From: Rattus norvegicus
Taxonomy: Eukaryota; Chordata; Mammalia; Rodentia; Muridae
Length of the DNA: 64,000 nt
Reading direction: 5' to 3'
NCBI RefSeq assembly: GCF_036323735.1
Contig: NC_086031.1
Coordinates: forward strand, 38,461,225 to 38,525,224
Part shown: positions 11,705 through 22,055 of the stretch, piece after piece
How positions within the stretch are numbered: the first letter of the stretch is position 1
Layout of the letters: every line of letters begins with the position of its first letter
The notes under the pieces: model-generated
What the model saw: the letters and a program-made list of their open reading frames with translations, nothing else
Told to the model about the DNA's origin: nothing
The model's database searches: none
Made by a program: the position numbers and the translations under genes

Positions 11705-12110
11705 TACATGGACTTCAATTTAACAGGATCTTGAGTCAATGAGAAGACAAATGTCTGGCAGTAACTCTGAGGGAGTTTCTACATGGGGTTAATTGAAGTA
11801 GGAAGGTCAATCCTAAATGTGGGTGGTACCATTTTACAAGATGAGCTGTAGAGCTGAATAGAAACAGTAGTGTATGCTGATCACCAGTATTAGCCTCTTT
11901 CTGCTTCTATATAGCAGCTACAATGTGACCAGCTACCTCCCATTCCTAGCACCAATGCTTTCTATACATTGAGCCAAACAAAACAAAATAAAAATAAAAA
12001 CAAAACATAACAAAACAAAAAAAAACCTAACTTTCCTTCCTGATGTTTAACATGTCATGTGCCTTATGTTTTGTTTTGTCACAGCATGGAGTCAGCAACT
12101 AATACAGTCT
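11705..12110 (+). mobile_element. MaLR-type LTR with A-rich expansion
   Basis: Blocks 'aacaggatcttgagtcaatg', 'actctgagggagtttctac', 'taaatgtgggtggtacc', 'gtgaccagctacc' and a final 'aactaatacag' match the rodent MaLR order. The usual 'aataaa' zone has expanded into an A-rich tract at 11968-12026. Confidence 0.75.
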
Positions 12111-12754
12111 TTTATTCTATATTTCATGAGAAGTATAAATTATTCAGCTAAGATTCTTTACAAAAGCCAACCAAGTCATATGAGTAGATTTTTTTAATCT
12201 TTAGAAGTTTACTCAATTCAAAAATTAGACCTATTATTTCTAGTCATTGATGACATTTTCTATTTGAATTCCAATTTTGTTTAAGATTCAGCATGCACCT
12301 AATAACTGTAGGACAGCAAAGTGTTTGTTGGTAGCAGCACAATTCCCTAGCTCACCTATTGCCCATTGCCTAGAATTGGCTGGAATTTCACACAGTCTAG
12401 CCCAAAACAGTGACATTTTATTCAAAATTAGTCTCCTAATAAAACAATTTCAAAGTAATCTTAATAAAATTTTGAACTTAAAAATAACATAACTTAAGCT
12501 AGAATTGTTTGTAGGGGACTTTACAATTTTAATTAAAGATGAACATTAAAACCTCAGTTGACTAAGATGGGAATGGTTCTCTGATGCCTGTCATAGTCAT
12601 CCTCCGGTTTTTAATCATTAATAATTTTTTAAGTCTATGCATGTTTCACATTTGAAGAAGTACATAGTTATCTTATTTTATACATTATCATTCAAACAGG
12701 GAAAATAAATTAGACACATAATCAGTGTCTTACTTATATTCTATTACTGTTTTA
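12111..12754. other. No gene; AT-rich unassigned DNA
   Basis: One 71-codon frame at 12277-12492 with no recognisable product. No repeat assigned. Confidence 0.5.
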
Positions 12755-12950
12755 AGATAATATGATGAAGTCAACTCATAAGAGGAGAGTTTACTTGGGA
12801 CTCATGGTTTTAGAGGGTTAGAATCTATGGCAGGGGGCACAGCAGCAGCCAGACAGGCAGATGGGCATATTCCTGGGGCAGGAGCTAAGAGCTTACGTTT
12901 TAAGACAACCATGAGGCAGAGAGGAAGACTCAAAATGGCCTGAGCCCTTT
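12755..12950 (-). mobile_element. MaLR-type LTR, first part (split by L1)
   Basis: Antisense ORR1-like LTR: 'gagagtttacttgggactc', 'ggcagggggcacagcagcag', 'accatgaggcagagagg'. It breaks at 'tggcctgag' (12936-12944), which is repeated at 13226-13234 where the LTR resumes. Confidence 0.75.
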
Positions 12951-13225
12951 TTTAACTAATTAATTAATTATTTACTTACCTACTAGGTATATCCCAAATT
13001 GCCCCTCCCAGTTCCTCCTTGCAGAGTTCCTCCCCCAATCTCCCTTCCTCTTCCTCCCTGAGAGGGCATTCTCCCCACAGCCTTTGTATGCCCTCCCCAA
13101 CCCTGGTGCATCAAGTCTCTCAAGGATTAGCTGCATCTGCTCCCAAAGAGGCCAGATGTGGAAGCCCTGCTACACAGAGTGGGAGTAGGGGACTTGGATC
13201 ATTCCAAGTAGGCTCTTTGGTTGTT
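12951..13225 (-). mobile_element. Truncated L1 (3' UTR only) inserted in MaLR
   Basis: About 275 bp of antisense Lx-like 3' UTR: a T-rich left end (the poly-A side), 'ctgagagggcattctcccc', 'gcatcaagtctctcaagg', 'aagaggccagatg'. It is flanked by near-identical 'tggcctgag(c/t)' copies at 12936 and 13226, a target-site duplication of at least 9 bp and up to about 15 bp including the T run. Confidence 0.75.
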
Positions 13226-13390
13226 TGGCCTGAGTCTTTTGACACCTCAAAGTGGCCCTCCAATAAAATGCTTCTTTCAACAAGGCCAAGCCTCCTAATT
13301 CTTTGCATAGAGTTTTCCCACCTTGGGATCAGGTATTCAGATACATCAGTGTATGGATGGCATTCTCATTCAATCCAGTGCAATTAGGCT
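13226..13390 (-). mobile_element. MaLR-type LTR, second part
   Basis: Continues the interrupted LTR: 'acctcaaagtggccctcc', 'caacaaggccaagcctcc', 'ggcattctcattcaatcc'. Confidence 0.7.
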
Positions 13391-13639
13391 ATGGTTAATT
13401 GAGATGATTATGAAAATGAATTCCTCTGCCATGTTTGATGCAACAGGAAAATTCTCAGAAGCTACAGCCCCATATTCATTGACATCTCAGCCTCAAAAAC
13501 TTGAACTTCATAAGAGATAATTCTTTATGAATCATCAAGTCTCGGGTTTTGTTTTGTTTTTTTTTTTTTAGAAAAAATAACAAAACGATTAAGTATCGTA
13601 CGTCCTGTTTGAAAGCCAATAGTTTTCATTCATAATCTT

Positions 13640-13815
13640 GATAATGGACTGGAAAGATTGCTTGGTAAGTAGGAGTGTTTACTACACTTGCAGAAGTCCT
13701 AGGTTCAATTTCAAGCACCTACACTTCCAATGCTCTCTTCTAGTTTCCTTGAGCTGCTGAACACATGTAGAATCATACATCATGAAGCCACATATATGCA
13801 CCCTATTAATATAGT
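13640..13815 (+). mobile_element. B2/B3-type SINE
   Basis: Head 'ggactggaaagattgcttgg', then 'gcagaagtcctaggttcaat' and 'agcacctacacttcc'. The 3' side is degraded into AT-rich DNA. Confidence 0.6.
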
Positions 13816-14044
13816 AACTAAATATTTTAAAAATAATCTTGTAAATATTAATACCCAATTTTATTATGTTATCCAACTCCAGTATGAACATCAAACATTT
13901 ACACTACGTCTTTGATAACCTCTTTGTATCTTGAGCTGTTTTCACTGCTTTTATTCACATTTATCATCTTGAAGATGCTTCAAAATTCAGATGTCACTCA
14001 AATTCAAACAGTATTTGGTTACTTAACAATACGTGTGGATCAGG

Positions 14045-14400
14045 TTCATAGCCATTGCTCTGATAGAATACCCTGGCAAAGAAGAAATTGTAAGAGAAGG
14101 GATTTATTTGTGCTTAAAGTTCTAGAGGGGATGTAATCCATCATACACGAAAAGTATGAGAAGACTATGAGGCTAGCCAAGCAAACTTCACTGGCACACA
14201 GGAGATGGAGAATGGGACATGGGGTCAGGCTATCTAACATCAAAGCCCTTCCCCAAGCAATGAACTTCCTTCTGCACTACTCTACCTCTTCCAGGCTTCA
14301 AAACCTTCCTGAACAGCATTCGTTCCAGCTGGAAAGCATGAGTTCAAACTCATACAACATATACGAAGCATTTCAAATTCAAATCACAGCAAGGTGTGAT
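14045..14400 (-). mobile_element. MaLR-type LTR
   Basis: Antisense: 'attgctctgatagaatacc', 'gggatttatttgtgctt', 'gttctagaggggatg', 'gacatggggtcaggc', and a 3' block with 'ccttcctgaacagcattcg'. It gives chance frames on both strands. Confidence 0.7.
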
Positions 14401-16170
14401 GTTTAGCTCACCATTTAAAAACATAGCCTGTTTCCATGTGTGTATAGGATGTAGGGAAAGGATGCGCTGGGTGACCATATTTTGCTTCTAAGTACTAGGC
14501 TGAAACAATTTACTAAACTAACTAAAAATGATCATTAGGTACATGGCATTGATTTTAATTTTTTAAAAAATTTAATAAGCTATTTTAGTAATCAACTTAA
14601 ATTTATTCATAGCATGAATATTATTGTTACTAAGACATTCAGTATAAGACAGGGGTTTAAAGTTTTTCATATTTTTTAGATTACTTGTATTTCGTGATTT
14701 TAAAAATTCTTGCTGGCAGAATAAAATGTTTGTCCTTCACAAGGCATTCTAAGTTATTTCAAAGAAAAATAAAAAGTAATCTTCAAAACAACACTATTGA
14801 ATTTTTTTTTCATTTTTCAGCGTAGAAGGATGACCCTTTTGTATTGAGGATCTTCAATGAATAAAACATTAATTTTCTTCCGACTGACAACATGGCCATT
14901 ATGTGATTATACATCATTCAAAACAAAGTGGGAGAATATCATTTATATCAATATAAAGTGAATTACTGATAATTTTCCACAAGGGGACATTTTCATTTTA
15001 GCTGTTACCTTTATTTCGGGCCTAAATTATGGTCTTAATTTCAAGTGGTCTCAGTGTGTCTTGTCAAACAGCCTATTCCATGCTCATGGATTACAGAGTA
15101 TTTATCAGCATTTCGTTTTTCTTCAATCAAATCCAGGCATATTTTTTTCTGTAGCTAAGGGAATAATTACTGTATATTAGCATTTATTATTGTTAAATGT
15201 AAAGAAATATTTGAGGTTTACATTTCTGGAAGTTAGTGGGAGTTATCATTATGTAAAGATAAAATATGATTACTTTCTCTTCCTATTTAGCTTCTGGGAC
15301 TTTTTCTAACCTTCACTTCTTCCTCACTGTTCTCTCTCTTTTATCCTTCCTTCCTCTTGTCTTGCTCCCTTCTTGCCCCTTTCATTCATTTAATTTCTCC
15401 TTTCACCTCTCTATTTCTCTTTTATCACCCAATGATTAATGACATCACAGGACATTTGAAGCTTGGATATTTCAGACCCCCTAAATATTACTGCCTTAGT
15501 AGATTGTTTATGCAAAAAGAGACATAGTCAAACTCGGGTTGCATCAAGTAATAGAGTTTTGCATAGTGTAAAATCAAACAAAAGGTTATAAATGTCTCCA
15601 GTTTATAATCCCAAATATACATGAGCTTTTCAGAAAACACAGCACAGCTTAAGAACTGTCATAGGCCAAGAAGGTGTTCAATACTTTCTGTCTTAAGAAT
15701 ACTGAAACTTCTCAAAGCATCATCAACATGACTGGGTAACTCTTATCATCTCCATTGTATCTGTGCATGTGACTGCTCCAACTGTCAAAGAAGTTACAGA
15801 CCCATCTTGCATCTCACAAGCTTTAACAAGCAGTTCCAGACAAAGTGGAACAAAATTGTTTATGCAATTCCTGGGTATGTATTAATCTCATCAAGAGTAA
15901 AATTGTAAAATGTTGTTCATTATTTTACAATGTAGAATTTTTTCTCTTTAAGTCTATCACATTTTATTATTATACATCACATTATTGAGAGTATGAAAAT
16001 TTGTCATACCTCATAGATTTTATAGTAAAAATCTTGACACTCTAGATTAATATATCACTTTGCACACATACACTCAAATACACTTACTCACACAGACACT
16101 CAAACACATGCTCACATACATGCACACACATGCACTCACAATATTTTGCAGGACTCCAATTTGTGCTTAT
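14401..16170. other. Long repeat-poor stretch
   Basis: About 1.75 kb without recognised rodent repeats, apart from a CT-rich patch at 15285-15430 and CA-rich sequence at 16060-16140. The block 14815-15180 has balanced, non-repetitive composition and would be a reasonable place to test for conserved non-coding sequence. No coding frame. Confidence 0.5.
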
Positions 16171-16174
16171 TTTA

Positions 16175-16475
16175 GTGTTATTGTGTGCCCATGTATGTGT
16201 AAGTATATTTGGAGTCAAAGGATGATACTATGTGTCGTCTTTGGTTATACTTCACATTATTTTTGAGGTAGGTTCTTCTCAATATCCTGAAACTCAGGAA
16301 TTCACTTAGGTTAGATAGCAAGTAAGTCTCAGAAATCCATCCTTCTCTGGTTCCTCTGTTCTTCCACTGTTCTTGGCTAGATTTTAACTGAGTATGAGGT
16401 GTCTAAACCTAGGTTCTTACACTTGAACAGAAAACAGTTTTTCAACTCAGTCATCTCACTACTCCCAGTTCCTAT
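16175..16475 (-). mobile_element. RSINE1/B4-type SINE
   Basis: Antisense copy: 'gtgcccatgtatgtgtaag', 'tttttgaggtaggttcttc', 'tgaaactcaggaattcac', ending 'ctcagtcatctcactactcc', the reverse of the tRNA-like head. Confidence 0.6.
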
Positions 16476-17939
16476 TTTTTTTTAACTCACATACTTATCA
16501 CCTTTATTTCTGTAAGTAGTAGCACTTCACATACATTTGTTGACTGAAAGGATGACAGGTTGAATGGCTCTATCTTGAATTATATATCAACAGAAGCTGT
16601 GAGGTTGGGAGCAAGCTGACCTAGATATTTTTGCATTGTTCAGTCTGTGTCAAGTATAAAAAATAATAATGAGCTATCTGATAATAAAGGTACAAAAACT
16701 GTATGAATGCTTCTACTTCCAAAGAAACATTAATAAAATAATCTTTACATATCTGTGTGCTCTCTCTAAGGCAATTTGTCCATGTCACTAGTGTCACTAC
16801 ATGTCACTAGTCTTGAAATAATTTTACCTTTGATATATCCATTTACTTATAAGAAACTATTCTAATAATCAGAAACTTCAGATATATGTAATTTCATTAC
16901 CAAATTACTTAGAATTATAAAATATTTAAAGTATTCAACAGATTAAATTAAATGTTATTGTGTTATAGTTATACCAGTACACTGGATAACATCATGTAAA
17001 ATAAATGACACAACCTTTTCAATAACATTTTAGTCAAAAGTCTTAATTAATATATGATAGAATAGATATTATTTAGAAATATATATATACATATATATGT
17101 ATAGATAAACAGAAAAGTGGATTCCAAGTATGAGAGGTCACTGCAATAACCCAACCCACCTGCAAATAAAGGCAGGAGAACTGCTAACAATCAGAAAGCA
17201 ATTTGAGTTATATAATATGATCCAGGTCATTTGATTTACTGAGTGATACCCTGTATCAAAAGTACAAAATCTACCAATCAATCAAATTATGATAACATAT
17301 ACACCATATTATAGTGTTTTTAGTATAAGGCTATATTTGACACATGTCTAACATACATAGAAACTTGCACAATGGGCAAGTAAGTACATAAGGATTTCTA
17401 CAACTGATAAATTGATATCAAAATTATCTATTTTTTGGTGTATTATTGTGATGAGATATGGCTGATGTGCAGGTTTTATCCTTTCAATTCACATGTTCTT
17501 AAAAGCACACTTCTTACTCTGGAGGAGTGATCATAGGCTTTGAAATCACATTAATAATCCTAACCTGGTCCTTCTTCTGCCTGCTCACATGAGAGATCTG
17601 GGAATATCACCTTAGCTATTTGCTAGCATACCTGTTCTCATATGAGACATAGAATTAAAATATCAACTTTAAAGCTGTTTAATAATAAGTTAAAAACCAA
17701 TAGATATGGCCAGTATAAAATGATCATGAAATAAATATTAAATGGTGATAAATACAATTTGTTTTGGTGGTTCTTCAAGTTTGAGTAGGAAGTTATATTT
17801 TTAAAAGAAAATATTACAGATCTTTCCACATGAAAAATATACATAATTTTCAAATAATATATTTAATATTATTTAAAATAATGCCTGTATTTCTGTGTTT
17901 ATGAGACAAGATGTAGACAATTTTACATCAAAATAAATG
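16476..17939. other. No gene; very AT-rich unassigned DNA
   Basis: Contains (AT)n-like sequence at 17081-17103 and a small duplicated 'catgtcactagt' at 16781 and 16800. Frames are short and AT-driven. Confidence 0.5.
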
Positions 17940-18186
17940 TCATTGCTTTTTGAGTTTTTTTTAATTATGTGTATGAATTGTGTCTCATGGATTTACACAC
18001 ATGATTTTAAGGTGAGTTTCAGGACTATGAGAGATCATGCCTCGAAAAGAAAATGTCAAGACTAGATGATCAGTTTATGAAGGCTAGAGGAGAATATTAG
18101 AACCTTTAAACTGAAAATACAGGTGGTTGTGAGATGCCCAGTCTGCCAGGGTACTACAAACAGAAGTCATGTCTTCTGCAAAAGTG
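17940..18186 (-). mobile_element. B3-type SINE, first part (split by MaLR)
   Basis: Antisense B3: 'ttaattatgtgtatgaattg', 'aaggctagaggagaatatt', 'caggtggttgtgagatgcc', 'catgtcttctgcaaaag'. The head segment is found beyond the LTR at 18498-18538. Confidence 0.6.
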
Positions 18187-18497
18187 GTGTTTTAGTTTCT
18201 TTTATATTGCTGTACAAAAATAAAAAAAAATGTGTGACCAAGGCATTTACTTTTGTTTGGAGGTTCCTAAATATTAAAGTCAATGAAGGCAGAGAGAAGG
18301 GAGAGTGGAAAGCTTACATCTTGATCTACAACTACTAGGCATAGAAAGTTTTGTGAATTCTCAAAGTCCACTTGCAGTGAAATACCTTATCAAACAAGGC
18401 CACACCCCCTACTCCTTCCTAAACAATTCCATCAGCTTGAAACAAAAAGGCAAACAAATGAGCCTATGAAAGGCCTTCTCAGTCAACCCACTGCAAG
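18187..18497 (-). mobile_element. MaLR-type LTR inserted in a B3 SINE
   Basis: Antisense LTR from 'tgttttagtttcttttatat' to 'ccttctcagtcaaccca', with 'caaggccacaccccctac' in between. B3 sequence flanks both sides; 'ctgcaa' occurs at both junctions (18177 and 18499), consistent with a short target-site duplication. Confidence 0.65.
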
Positions 18498-18538
18498 CAG
18501 CAAGGACTCTTAACACTGAACTATCTCTCCAGCTTAAA
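18498..18538 (-). mobile_element. B3-type SINE, second part (head)
   Basis: 'agcaaggactcttaacactg' plus 'ctatctctccagc' is the reverse of the SINE tRNA-like head and completes the split copy. Confidence 0.6.
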
Positions 18539-18894
18539 CACTGCATAGAGCTAGCTTCTTATGTAAGACATACAACCCTGAGCAATTGTGGATTAGGTGG
18601 AATTTAGTCTTCAAAAACAGAGGTGGGTGGCAGGCTGTATTATGATCTGACACAAGGAGAAGAACTCATGAAGCAGAAGTTTCAACTTTCCCAAGGTCAC
18701 ATGCTTGGTAAAGGTAAAAGGTGAAGCGACCAGTTAGGTGACTCTTGAAGCTGTATTCTCAATTCTAAGCTATCTTCAGTCTTCACTAGCATTTTGCCTC
18801 TTTTGTGGTCTTGATTGAAAGGTATTGCTGAAGCCTGTACCTGATACATGAAGAAATACAAGGAGCAGGGGAAAAGCTCCATTGATAACGTACA
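18539..18894. other. Unassigned DNA, possible MIR trace
   Basis: 'cccaaggtcacatgcttgg' near 18689 resembles the MIR core, but too little is conserved to call it. Confidence 0.3.

Positions 18895-19500
<606 letters not shown>

Positions 19501-19556
<56 letters not shown>
19501..19556 (+). repeat. (AG)n microsatellite
   Basis: 28 pure AG units. Confidence 0.98.
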
Positions 19557-19558
<2 letters not shown>

Positions 19559-20149
19559 AAATACAGACTCACAAATAAATAAATAAATTCTTACCTGTCT
19601 GCAATGTACATCTTCTGGCAAACCATCAACCTACAAACTTCATGGGACAGGACACTATCTGCCAGCTTTCCTATATATCGTCAGCATATAATAAAGGCCC
19701 AGTGGAGAAGGAATGAAAATACAGATGAGAAGATACAGTGAATAAATTGCTTTTGTTTGATTTTAGTCTCTTTAAACTCTGCTTTCCTGGGAGGTAGATT
19801 TCATGAAGCCCAACAGGAGAAACTTGAAACCTAATTAACTATCCAATCCTTTGTTATTTCTGTTTGCCTTAGTTGGTAGAAATAGTTTTTGTTGCTGTTG
19901 TTATTGGTTTTTATTTGTCTGTTTTTTTAATATTTTGTTTGGTTTGGTTCGGTTTTTACTCACTTAAACAAAATGTAAAACACTGGCCTTGCCATTGGAG
20001 TCTCCGTCTCATGGATAGTCAGAGTCTGATCTCATAAAGAAACACTAAACTGGAAATCCTATCTATGTCTCTATAGCACCTAGCATTTTCCTGGTCACAT
20101 TATAGAGATTTTACAATGATTTGTCTAAAGTACGTAAGGTGACCCTCCT

Positions 20150-20227
20150 ATGGATAAGAAACTCATTTTATTACAGGGCTCAGCAAACATTTTCATAAAG
20201 AACCAGATGGAAACTATTTGAATGCAG
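20150..20227 (+). mobile_element. Ancient hAT-like element, left part
   Basis: 'cagggctcagcaaacatttt' followed by 'gaaccagatggaaactattt' matches the conserved end of a pan-mammalian hAT-derived repeat ('caggggtcagcaaacttt'). The rest of it reappears at 21035-21140. Confidence 0.55.
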
Positions 20228-20304
20228 TCCTTTTTAGTCCTTTTATCTATCAACTTGACAGAGCCTAGAGTCCCTAAGAAGGGAGTCTTATTGAGGGATA
20301 CCCT
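20228..20304 (+). mobile_element. MaLR-type LTR, left part (split)
   Basis: 'cttttatctatcaacttgac' and 'tcttattgagggatacc' are the 5' part of a sense MaLR LTR that resumes at 20735. Confidence 0.65.
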
Positions 20305-20734
20305 AGCTAACATTCTATTGCTGTGACAAAGCATTGTGGCAAAGAGCAACTTGGGAAGGAAAGACTTTATTTGTCTCACAAATTTTCATCACAGTGACAG
20401 CTATAGCGAAATGATGACAGGGCAGGAACTCAAGGCAAGTAACTGGGTCAAAGAGCATAGGGGAGTACTGCTTACTGGTTTGTTCCCCATGGCTTACTCA
20501 GCCTACTTTTCTATATCACCCAGAACCACCTACTCAGGGGTGGCACTGTCCATAGTGATCTGGGTCTTCCCACCTAAATCATTAATCAAAAAAAAAAAAG
20601 TTACACACAAGCTTGCAGACAGGCAAATCTGGGAGAGTTATTTCTCAGCTGATGGCCCCTGTTTCCAGATAACTCTAGATTGCATGAAGTTGAGAAAACT
20701 AATCAGGATAAGGGATAAGTCAGATCTGATTGGC
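20305..20734 (-). mobile_element. MaLR-type LTR nested inside another MaLR LTR
   Basis: Antisense LTR: 'ctattgctgtgacaaagc', 'ttgttccccatggcttactc', 'cagaaccacctactcagg', 'ctgtttccagataactctag'. It lies inside a sense-oriented LTR. Open frames here (for example 134 codons from 20336) are by-products. Confidence 0.75.
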
Positions 20735-21020
20735 CTATGAGCATGCCTGTGGAGAAATGTATTGATTATTAATTGATATACAAGAACAAGCCTATGTGGA
20801 CTGTACACTACCATGTACAGTTGGACCTCAGCTGCATAAGAATGCTAGCTAATCAGCAAATAGCATTTCTGCATGGTTTCTGCTCCAAGTCCTTGCTTAA
20901 ATTCCTGTCTCTACTCCTGTCAGTGATAGACTTGAGCCATAATCACAAACCAAATAAAACCTTTCCACCCCTAAATTGCTTTTGGTCATAGTGCCTCATC
21001 ACAGGAACAGAATATAAATA
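20735..21020 (+). mobile_element. MaLR-type LTR, right part
   Basis: Resumes with 'ggcctatgagcatgcctgtg', then 'gcatttctgcatggtttctg', 'aaaccaaataaaacc' and 'gtgcctcatcacaggaacag', the sense order of the interrupted LTR. Confidence 0.75.
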
Positions 21021-21034
21021 GAAGAAACATATTC

Positions 21035-21140
21035 TGCCATTGCTATGACTAGTCAATTTTTGTAGGAAGTATGTGGTAATAGGGAATAAATCAGTGAACA
21101 TAGCTACATGTTAATAAAACTGTATATTCAAAGAAGATTA
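21035..21140 (+). mobile_element. Ancient hAT-like element, right part
   Basis: 'attctgccattgctatgact' and 'catgttaataaaactgtat' match the second half of the element begun at 20150. The terminal part seems lost. Confidence 0.45.
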
Positions 21141-21964
21141 GTATAGCATACTGAGTGTATTTGTTTCCCACACCTAGTTGCTGGCCTACTTTATCCTATG
21201 TCCTATGAATAGACAGGGAGAAAGAAGAGAATTATGAAGAAACCTTCTTTATAACTTAAAGCTAGGACACTCTCCTTAAAGCAGGTCAAAAGTTTTATTT
21301 GCATATGCAAATTTGATATTATAGTTTGTTTTGCATCTCACTCTGGCTTTCTGAAATCTTTTCCGACTACACAAGAATCTCAATTTCCCTTAAAGCTCTC
21401 ATCCTTCCAAACCTTAAAAGATAATAATAAGCAAGATTTCCTGATTAAAGGTAATGGGATTCTAGGGATCCATTTACAGAGATAAAACAAGACAAAATAA
21501 TCTTATTAGGACCTCTCTCCATCATCTAGCTTGATCTGCAATTCACCAATTATGAAATTTGAATTTTTTGCTTTATCAATCAACCGTATCTCATTTCTTA
21601 TAACATCCTCTTAGACTAGAAATGAAATTAGTTCCAGGCACTTTCTTAAGGCAAAAGTGAACAGCTATCTAGAAAATATCTTGGCTAAAAAAAAAAAATA
21701 ATAGCATAGGTAGCTCCAAAAAACTATGCCATTAATGTGTGATGTGTATTTAAAAGAGAATAAGCTACTTCTGCTTTTAGCAGTATTTATATTGAATCGG
21801 AAAAACAGAAATCAGTACTTGAATTTAAACAGAGAAAACGTAAGGTCAACATTTTAGCATAGGTTATTGGCATGTTCAAAATGAGTCAGGTAGGTTGACT
21901 ACATTTATTTGGGAAGCAAGTGTATATGAGTAAGTTATAAAATAACTTTTGGAAGTCAGTTCTC
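21141..21964. other. No gene; unassigned DNA
   Basis: AT-rich low-repeat DNA without a supported feature. Confidence 0.5.
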
Positions 21965-22055
21965 TTCTTCCCCAAAGTGAAGTTCTAGGGACAAAACTCA
22001 GGTTGTATGCCTTAGGAGTAAGCAACCTTACCCACTGAGGCACTTTGCTAACCCA
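21965..22055 (-). mobile_element. B4-like SINE head fragment
   Basis: 'agttctagggacaaaactca' and 'accttacccactgaggcact' are the reverse of a SINE tRNA-like head with its following 'gatcgaactcaggt' block. Confidence 0.5.

Noticed and set aside
20336..20740. 134-codon plus-strand frame
   Set aside because: Lies within an antisense MaLR LTR; a chance frame.
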